A model generated the notes under the pieces. The model had not been told where the DNA came from and ran no database searches. It worked only from the letters and a program-made list of their open reading frames with translations. A stretch of 11,394 bases of DNA. It comes from Leptolyngbya sp. SIO4C5 (lineage in GTDB: Bacteria > Cyanobacteriota > Cyanobacteriia > Phormidesmidales > Phormidesmidaceae). Positions 6,338 to 11,394 of the stretch are shown piece after piece (position 1 is the first letter of the stretch; every line of letters starts with the position of its first letter). Where the stretch lies: assembly GCA_010671965.1 (NCBI GenBank), contig JAAHIC010000075.1:1-11394 (forward strand), read 5' to 3'. Both the position numbers and the translations under genes were made by a program.

Positions 6338-7620
6338 AGTGCTGGTACTACCTCAACTAAATCACCGTTTTGCAAATATCCAGCACCGCTGGTGACGACG
6401 CGATCGCCGCTTTCCAAGCCGTCTAAAATTTCGATGCGGGCAGGCTGATTGTCAGTAGCAGGGAGGCGATCGCCAATCTCAACCGTCTTAGCCGTAGCTG
6501 TACCGTCAGCCTGCACCACGAAAACCCGATACTGGCCGTCGGTTTGCGGCAGGACGGCGGCGGCAGGGACAGTCAGACCTGAGGCTGTGTCAGTGACGAT
6601 GGCGGCGTTGAGAAACATGCCGGGACGCAGCAGGTCGCTGGCGGGCAGGCTGATGTTGACAATGGCGGTGCGGCTTTCGGGATCAACGAGGGGATTGATT
6701 TCGCGGACGCTGCCAGTGATCTGAATCCGCTCGTCGCTATCGGAGGTAATCGTGACGGGAGCACCGAGGGAAATTTGAGCCAGTTGCGTCTGAGGAACTT
6801 TAGCCGCTAACTCTAGCTGATCGGCCTGAATGAGCGTAAACAGGGGGCTGCCCGTCGAGGAGACATCCCCCACGGTGGCGGATCTTTCGGCAATGGTGCC
6901 AGCCGCAGGGCTTCGAACAACGGTTTGAGCTAATTGGGTTTGGAGGCGCTCTAGATCAGCCTGCTGGCTGCGGACATTGGCCTCGGCGCTGTCAATATTA
7001 GCCCTAGCCACCTGCACAGACTCTGAAGTGGTAATGGCTTGGGTCGCTCTTGTCTCCAGTTCCTCCTGACTGATGGCACCCCGTTCAGCCAGGCTTTCAT
7101 AGCGCTGTAGTTTTTGCTGAGCCTCGGCTTGGTTAGCCTGCGCCTGCGCCAGGGCGGCTTGCTGCTGGGTGACCTGAGCTTTGGCTGCGGTGATTTGAGC
7201 GGCTGCCTGGCGGATTTGGGCCTGTAGAGTGGCATCGTCCAAAACGGCTAAGGGCTGACCTGCGTTAACGCGATCGCCCTCGCGTACTAAAACCTGCTGG
7301 ATTTGCAAACCACTAACCTGGGGCGTCACCTGCAGCAGGTCGTAAGCTTCAACCGTACCTGTCGTCTCTAGAGTGCGGCTAATCGCAGCGGTTTGAGCTG
7401 TTTCTACGGCAACGCTCTGACCTGCAGTGGGGGGTGGAGTGACAGAGGCTGTCTGAGTCTGCCCAAGGAGAAAGCGATTGCCCAGAAAAGCGATCGCCAA
7501 ACCAAGACCGAGGCCGATTAACAGGCCACGTCCACCACTGAACCAGCCGCGCGGCGCGGCGCGCGATAAAGACGATTCGGTCGCAACTTCATCGGCCTCG
7601 GAGTAGCTTGGGTAGGTCAC
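6334..7620 (-). CDS. RND efflux periplasmic adaptor (membrane fusion protein, AcrA/HlyD-like)
   Basis: The 428-residue adaptor would link the downstream pump to an outer-membrane channel. The N-terminus is cytoplasmic (about 1-30), followed by a membrane anchor (about 31-53, GLLIGLGLGLAIAFLG), without a lipobox Cys. Lipoyl half-motifs lie at about 99-130 (VSGLQIQQVLVREGDRVNAG) and 232-265 (VVRSPAAGTIAERS), flanking an Ala/Gln-rich coiled-coil hairpin (about 131-231). Beta-barrel and membrane-proximal domains follow, including the RPGMFLNAAI motif. The start is GTG at 7620; AGGA five bases upstream supports it. The stop overlaps the pump start by 4 bp. Known adaptors bind their pump as oligomers. 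Confidence 0.96.
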   Translation of the reverse strand: MTYPSYSEADEVATESSLSRAAPRGWFSGGRGLLIGLGLGLAIAFLGNRFLLGQTQTASVTPPPTAGQSVAVETAQTAAISRTLETTGTVEAYDLLQVTPQVSGLQIQQVLVREGDRVNAGQPLAVLDDATLQAQIRQAAAQITAAKAQVTQQQAALAQAQANQAEAQQKLQRYESLAERGAISQEELETRATQAITTSESVQVARANIDSAEANVRSQQADLERLQTQLAQTVVRSPAAGTIAERSATVGDVSSTGSPLFTLIQADQLELAAKVPQTQLAQISLGAPVTITSDSDERIQITGSVREINPLVDPESRTAIVNISLPASDLLRPGMFLNAAIVTDTASGLTVPAAAVLPQTDGQYRVFVVQADGTATAKTVEIGDRLPATDNQPARIEILDGLESGDRVVTSGAGYLQNGDLVEVVPAL

Positions 7621-7625
7621 AGCAA

Positions 7626-7629
7626 TCCT
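7626..7629 (-). promoter_or_regulatory. Ribosome binding site supporting a GTG start
   Basis: AGGA (within TCAGGA) sits five bases upstream of the GTG at 7620 and favours that start for the adaptor. It is one of the clearer Shine-Dalgarno sites in the window. Confidence 0.6.
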
Positions 7630-7650
7630 GAGAAAACTGGCAACGAAATG

Positions 7651-7866
7651 TTAACAAATGTTGAATTCCATTATGACGCATATCAGCTTGACCTGTTCAA
7701 AGGCTTGACCCAGATGAAGGGCTATGTCTGAATCTAACTGGGGCGAGTCTGACTTTTTTTGCTCACTTTTTCTAAAAAGATTGACCGCAATCACACCCAA
7801 AAAGGTTTCTTCTTGCTCAAATAGATAGACAGGTTCATTGTTTTGCTGGTCAAAATCAGTAGCCAT
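7651..7866 (-). CDS. Small hypothetical ORF upstream of the efflux operon (doubtful)
   Basis: Starting at ATG 7866, this frame encodes 71 residues (MATDFDQQNNEPVYLFEQEE..., ending MEFNIC). The frame extends further upstream, but a longer version would overlap the divergent HD gene. The product has an acidic, Gln/Asn-rich N-terminus, a short hydrophobic stretch (FLGVIAVNLF) and a basic segment, with no signal peptide or known motif. GGGAGG directly abuts the ATG, which is too close for a standard ribosome binding site. The stop lies 30 nt before the adaptor GTG, so if real it would be the first gene of the efflux operon. The region is more AT-rich than its neighbours. I do not recognise the protein; it could equally be non-coding leader. 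Confidence 0.33.
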   Translation of the reverse strand: MATDFDQQNNEPVYLFEQEETFLGVIAVNLFRKSEQKKSDSPQLDSDIALHLGQAFEQVKLICVIMEFNIC

Positions 7867-7897
7867 CCTCCCACACCCGAATAACGAGCGTCCGAGC

Positions 7898-8746
7898 ATG
7901 TTTAACGCGACTGAAATCCTAATTGCCGACTTTGTTGAGAAGCTAAGAACGGGGTACCATCGCACCTATGGCGGCCTCAAGCCCAACTATGAGGACATTA
8001 TTGCCTGGGCGGGCAGTATGGCTCTGGAGAATATTGCCAATAGCGATGCCCTCTACCACAACGTTGAGCACACAATTTTAGTGGCCCTAGTCGGACAGGA
8101 AATTCTGCGCGGCAAGCATATTCGCGAGGGGGGTGTCACCTGCGAAAACTGGCTGCACTTCATTATTTCTCTGGTTTGTCACGATATTGGCTACGTCAAA
8201 GGCGTTTGCCGCGACGACCGCGATCGCGAAGGCATTTACGCCACGGGCAAAGACGGTGAGGTGGTGCAGCTAGAGCCAGGGTCGTCAGATGCTTCTTTGA
8301 CCCCCTACCACGTGGATCGGGGCAAGCTGTTTGTCGAGGAGCGCTTTGGTAACAACAGCATCATCGACGCTGAAATCATCAAGTACAACATTGAGCTGAC
8401 CCGTTTTCCGGTGCCCAAGGAAGAGGATCACCAGGATACGGAAAACTATCCGGGACTGCTGCGAGCCGCCGACCTGATTGGGCAGCTCAGCGATCCGCGC
8501 TACCTGAGAAAAATCAGCGCCCTCTTCTACGAGTTTGAGGAAACCGGGCAGAACAAGTATTTGAAATACCGCGATCCGGGCGACCTACGGCGCAACTATC
8601 CCAAGTTTTATTGGAACGTTGTGCATCCCTACATTCAGGATGGCTTGCGCTATCTCTCTTTGACCCAGGAAGGCAAGCAGATTATTGCTAATCTATACTC
8701 AAACGTTTTTGTAGTTGAGAATGAAGCTATGGTGACTTCTCCGTAG
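7898..8746 (+). CDS. HD-domain metal-dependent phosphohydrolase
   Basis: From ATG 7898 the protein has 282 residues. YHNVEH (H54, H58) and CHDIGYVKG (H95-D96) provide the H...HD metal ligands of the HD superfamily, and a later ADLIGQL (D192) fits the downstream Asp. The family cleaves phosphomonoester or phosphodiester bonds; the substrate here is unknown. YHNxxH spacing resembles the metal-binding motif of cyclic-nucleotide phosphodiesterases, though overall similarity was not tested. Conserved blocks such as HIREGGV and RAADLIGQLSDPRY match what I recall of conserved cyanobacterial HD proteins. An in-frame ATG at 7838 would add 20 residues, but that segment looks non-coding, so 7898 is preferred; the Shine-Dalgarno is weak either way. 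The next gene starts 14 bases after the stop, suggesting an operon. Confidence 0.9.
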   Translation: MFNATEILIADFVEKLRTGYHRTYGGLKPNYEDIIAWAGSMALENIANSDALYHNVEHTILVALVGQEILRGKHIREGGVTCENWLHFIISLVCHDIGYVKGVCRDDRDREGIYATGKDGEVVQLEPGSSDASLTPYHVDRGKLFVEERFGNNSIIDAEIIKYNIELTRFPVPKEEDHQDTENYPGLLRAADLIGQLSDPRYLRKISALFYEFEETGQNKYLKYRDPGDLRRNYPKFYWNVVHPYIQDGLRYLSLTQEGKQIIANLYSNVFVVENEAMVTSP

Positions 8747-8760
8747 TCTTGACGAGAGTG

Positions 8761-9915
8761 ATGGAGCGATTTTTTTCGCCGCTACAGCGGCTGCTGCTGA
8801 CTTGGCTGCTTCTGGTGGTGACAGGTTCTCTAACGCTAGATGCCCTCAGCTTTGTCAGCGAAATTTTGAGTATTCTAGTAGCTGCCGGACTGATTGCCTT
8901 CTTGCTTAACTATCCGGTTGAGAAGTTAGAAAAGTTTTGCTCTAGAGGCATTGCGGCGGCTTTGGTTTACGGACTGGCCGGAATTACGGTAGCGCTGGCG
9001 GGCCTAACTATCTTGCCGCCTATCCTAGAGCAGGGCCGCCTGCTGAGCAATAATTTTCCTAACCTGCTGGACTCGGCCCGGCAGCAGCTCCACGAGTTTC
9101 AGGTTTGGAGTGAACTGCGGGGGCTACCTTTCGACGTGCCGCTGGTTGAGCAGCAAATTCTGTCGCAGCTCAAACGCCCGGCTCAGGCGATCGCCTCTGG
9201 CGGTATCAATATTGTGCTGGGCACCTTCAATGGCTTTTTAGACCTGATTTTGATTTTGGTGCTGTCTTTCTACATGCTGCTGGACGGGGAGCGGGTGTGG
9301 CGAGGACTGACGACGTTTCTGGCCCCGGAGGTACGCCGCCGCTTGACTCAGTCTCTGCGCAGCAACCTGCAGCGATTTGTCTCAGGCCAGCTTTTGCTAG
9401 GGCTATTTATGGCCATTGGTCTAGCCTTTGGCTTTTGGCTGTTGCGAGTGCCCTTTTTCTTATTGTTTGCCGTCTTTATCGGCACGCTGGAAATTCTGCC
9501 GTTTGTGGGGGCCACAATTGGCATTACCATCGTCACCCTGATTGTGGTTTCGCTGAACTTGTGGAAGGGACTGCAGGTCGTAGCCGTAGCGATCGCCCTG
9601 CAGCAGATCAAAGACAATCTTGTAGCCCCTCGAATTATGGGGAACTTGACCGGCTTAAGTCCTGTAATTATTTTTTCAGCGCTGCTGCTGGGTGCTAGAG
9701 TCGGTGGCTTACTAGGAGTAATTTTGGCGATTCCGCTGACGGGCTTTGGGCGCAGCCTAGCCGAGATTTTGCTGGATCCTAGTCTCCCTCCCCAAACCGG
9801 CCAGTTTTTTTGTAATCCCCTGGCCCAGCAGGCCCAAGATCCCAATGTCAATCAGCCCACCCTGCAGCCTGCGATCGCTCAGGCGCTGGCAGAAGAAGAC
9901 ACCACCTCTGTTTAG
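8761..9915 (+). CDS. AI-2E family (PerM/TqsA-like, UPF0118) membrane permease
   Basis: The product is a polytopic inner-membrane protein of 384 residues. Hydrophobic segments near the N-terminus (from LLLTWLLLVV through SILVAAGLIAFLL) are followed by a soluble stretch rich in Gln/Leu (ILEQGRLLSNNFPNLL...). Further helices include LDLILILVLSFYMLLDGERVW, LLLGLFMAIGLAFGFWLL and IGTLEILPFVGATIG. The LEILPFVG-P-type motif and QQIKDNLVAPRIMG are characteristic of the family. The family includes TqsA, linked to autoinducer-2 export, and ion antiporters, so substrate cannot be assigned. ATG 8761 is preferred with GAGAG just upstream; TTG 8749 or GTG 8758 in frame would add up to four residues. The C-terminal tail is Gln/Pro-rich and polar. 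It sits between the HD gene and the ABC permease gene on the same strand. Confidence 0.93.
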   Translation: MERFFSPLQRLLLTWLLLVVTGSLTLDALSFVSEILSILVAAGLIAFLLNYPVEKLEKFCSRGIAAALVYGLAGITVALAGLTILPPILEQGRLLSNNFPNLLDSARQQLHEFQVWSELRGLPFDVPLVEQQILSQLKRPAQAIASGGINIVLGTFNGFLDLILILVLSFYMLLDGERVWRGLTTFLAPEVRRRLTQSLRSNLQRFVSGQLLLGLFMAIGLAFGFWLLRVPFFLLFAVFIGTLEILPFVGATIGITIVTLIVVSLNLWKGLQVVAVAIALQQIKDNLVAPRIMGNLTGLSPVIIFSALLLGARVGGLLGVILAIPLTGFGRSLAEILLDPSLPPQTGQFFCNPLAQQAQDPNVNQPTLQPAIAQALAEEDTTSV

Positions 9916-9950
9916 TACACTGAAAGCACCCTTTAACCGAGTCAACCTTC

Positions 9951-11090
9951 ATGGCCTGGTGGCAAAAGCTTAAACGCAATAAACTGGCTCGCTTTGGAGC
10001 CTTCGTTCTCCTGCTGTTTTACCTCGTGGTCATAGGCGCAGATTTCTTTGCGCCCTACAGCCCCTACTCAACTCAGGCCAGCGGTTCATTGCTGCCGCCC
10101 ACGGAGGTCTACTGGCGCAATCAGGAAACCGGGCGGTGGCTCGGCCCTCACGTCTATCCGACCGAGCAAGGCCCAGTGCAGCTAGAAACGGGCGATCGCG
10201 AGATTACCGTAGACTTTAGTCAGCCCTGCCCGCTACGCCTGTTTGTCAGCGGTGATGAATATCGTTTGCTGCGTCTGCAGCTACCGCTGCCTACCCGCTT
10301 TTCTCTCAGTCAGCCCCAGTTTGAAGATGTGACGCTGCTGCCCGGCATTGGCAGCGATCGCCATCTATTTGGCGCCATTGGTCCCGCCCGCATCAATGTG
10401 CTCGGTACGGACGAGCAGGCCCGCGACCAGCTCAGCCGTCTGATTCACGGTGGTCGGATTAGCTTGACAATCGGCCTCGTGGGGATTGCGATATCTTTTC
10501 CGCTAGGGCTTTTAGTCGGCGGTATTTCCGGCTACTTTGGCGGGCCATTGGATGCGGTGCTGATGCGCTTGGTAGAAGTGCTGATGACAATCCCCAGTAT
10601 TTACTTACTGGTGGCCTTAGCCGCTGTTTTACCCCCCTCCTTGACCAGCGCCCAGCGGTTTTTACTGATTATTTTGATTACTTCATTTGTGAGCTGGGCC
10701 GGACTGGCGCGGGTCATTCGCGGTCAGGTACTGTCGATTAAAGAGCAGGAGTTTGTGCAGGCATCGCAGGCAATGGGGGGGCGATCGCTCCACATTGTGA
10801 CCCGCCACATTCTGCCTCAGACTTCCACCTATGTGATTATCTCAGCCACCCTGGCCGTTCCTAGCTTCATCATTGCCGAAGCTGTTCTGAGCCTGATTGG
10901 CCTGGGTATTCAGGAGCCTGATCCCTCCTGGGGCAACATGCTTTCTTCTGCAACGAACGCTTCCATCCTGCTGCTACAGCCCTGGATGGTATGGCCACCT
11001 GCCGCCCTGATCGTGCTCACAGTTTTATCCTTTAATCTCCTAGGAGATGGCCTGCGAGATGCCCTTGATCCGCGCAGCCTCAAGCCGTGA
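9951..11090 (+). CDS. DppC/OppC-type ABC transporter permease
   Basis: This is a 379-residue inner-membrane permease of the peptide/nickel-type ABC importers. The first membrane helix (about 13-33) is followed by a long extracytoplasmic region (about 34-150) with LRLFVSGDEYRLL and HLFG. Then comes the family signature LGTDEQARDQLSRLIHGGRISLTIG (151-175) and five further membrane helices. The EAA loop that contacts the ATPase reads EQEFVQASQAMGGRSLHIVTRHILP (265-289, quoted as two adjoining motifs around the conserved G). C-terminal ALDPR is typical. The extended region between helix 1 and LGTD occurs in one recognised subset of DppC-like permeases. No partner permease, ATPase or binding protein lies nearby, which is common in cyanobacteria. 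It starts 35 nt after the AI-2E gene, without a clear Shine-Dalgarno. Confidence 0.94.
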   Translation: MAWWQKLKRNKLARFGAFVLLLFYLVVIGADFFAPYSPYSTQASGSLLPPTEVYWRNQETGRWLGPHVYPTEQGPVQLETGDREITVDFSQPCPLRLFVSGDEYRLLRLQLPLPTRFSLSQPQFEDVTLLPGIGSDRHLFGAIGPARINVLGTDEQARDQLSRLIHGGRISLTIGLVGIAISFPLGLLVGGISGYFGGPLDAVLMRLVEVLMTIPSIYLLVALAAVLPPSLTSAQRFLLIILITSFVSWAGLARVIRGQVLSIKEQEFVQASQAMGGRSLHIVTRHILPQTSTYVIISATLAVPSFIIAEAVLSLIGLGIQEPDPSWGNMLSSATNASILLLQPWMVWPPAALIVLTVLSFNLLGDGLRDALDPRSLKP

Positions 11091-11157
11091 GTCCTCGTGT
11101 CAGTCATGTCATTTGTTCAACGGGCAAAAAGACGGCTGTGTGCTGACCGCCTTCATG

Positions 11158-11163
11158 GATAAT
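11158..11163 (+). promoter_or_regulatory. Candidate -10 box for the peroxidase gene
   Basis: GATAAT lies 29 bases before the ATG at 11193, in the 102-nt gap after the ABC permease gene. The sequence 17 bases upstream (GCTGTG) is a poor -35, so the promoter is only tentative. Confidence 0.22.
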
Positions 11164-11192
11164 GAAAGCTGTTGTTCTAAATCAAGCTAATT

Positions 11193-11394
11193 ATGTCTTT
11201 ACCCGGCCATCTCACCACCCTAGAGGGCAAGTCGCTCTCACCAGATGTCATAGACAACAAGGTTGTTCTCTTTGTCAACGTCGCCAGCAAATGTGGTTTG
11301 ACGCCTCAATACAAAGGTCTAGTTGAACTCAAAGACGAGTTTAGCGATCGCGGTTTTGAAATTGTCGGTGTGCCCTGCAACCAGTTTGGCAGCC
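11193..11394 (+). CDS. Glutathione peroxidase-like (Gpx) thiol peroxidase, partial at right edge
   Basis: The first 67 codons are present. The product reduces peroxides, in bacteria commonly with thioredoxin as donor. NVASKCGLTPQY holds the peroxidatic Cys34 (Cys rather than selenocysteine), and GVPCNQFG (about 59-66) matches the second conserved block that leads to the catalytic Gln, which lies just past the edge. The N-terminus is short with no signal peptide, suggesting a cytoplasmic enzyme. The ATG lacks a strong Shine-Dalgarno. A 102-nt gap from the preceding permease gene and a possible -10 suggest separate transcription. Confidence 0.95.
   Translation, partial: MSLPGHLTTLEGKSLSPDVIDNKVVLFVNVASKCGLTPQYKGLVELKDEFSDRGFEIVGVPCNQFGS

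Noticed and set aside
7801..7860. Minus-strand TTGACC with a downstream TCTATC as promoter of the efflux operon
   Set aside because: The -10 match is poor (three of six) and the -35 has no better partner at 16-18 bases, so it does not exceed chance.
7838..7897. N-terminal extension of the HD protein from ATG 7838
   Set aside because: The 20 extra residues (MFCWSKSVAILPHPNNERPS) look non-coding and lack a ribosome site; the conserved-looking region starts at MFNATEIL.
9348..9851. A 167-codon minus-strand ORF inside the AI-2E gene
   Set aside because: It is the antisense shadow of a clear membrane-protein gene, and its product has no coherent hydrophobic or domain pattern.

Overview
The window looks like a cyanobacterial chromosome segment. 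The octamer GCGATCGC (HIP1), a hallmark of many cyanobacterial genomes, recurs throughout, both inside genes and between them. Several genes lack a clear Shine-Dalgarno sequence, and the protein families (STAND/TPR protein, HD hydrolase, AI-2E permease, Gpx-type peroxidase) fit that phylum. The sequence is moderately GC-rich; I did not compute an exact value or assign a genus.

Layout. (1) Positions 1-2639, minus strand: a STAND/NLR-like signalling ATPase locus. A 159-residue helical N-terminal module is followed, in the same reading frame but after one TAG codon, by an NB-ARC ATPase, a helical/winged-helix region and near-identical 42-residue TPR repeats that run off the left edge. (2) 2640-2993: a non-coding stretch with a possible leader hairpin, a short tandem repeat and a long inverted repeat. 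(3) 2994-3065, minus: tRNA-Gly(CCC). (4) 3134-7620, minus: a two-gene RND efflux operon, adaptor then inner-membrane pump, with a 4-bp ATGA overlap; no TolC-like outer-membrane gene is present. (5) 7651-7866, minus: a doubtful 71-codon ORF upstream of the operon. (6) 7898-11090, plus: HD-domain phosphohydrolase, AI-2E-family membrane protein and DppC-type ABC permease, closely spaced and co-directional. (7) From 11193, plus: the start of a glutathione peroxidase-like gene, cut by the right edge.

How the parts work together. The adaptor and pump form two thirds of a tripartite exporter. The plus-strand genes may be co-transcribed, but their functions do not make an obvious pathway. The STAND locus is the most interesting part: its architecture (N-terminal effector-like module, nucleotide switch, repeat sensor) resembles bacterial NLR-like proteins, some of which act in phage defence. 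Here the effector-like module is separated from the switch by an in-frame stop exactly in the linker. Whether that reflects a pseudogene, a two-gene arrangement, readthrough or a sequencing error cannot be decided from this window. The other regions look like ordinary cyanobacterial housekeeping or transport genes.
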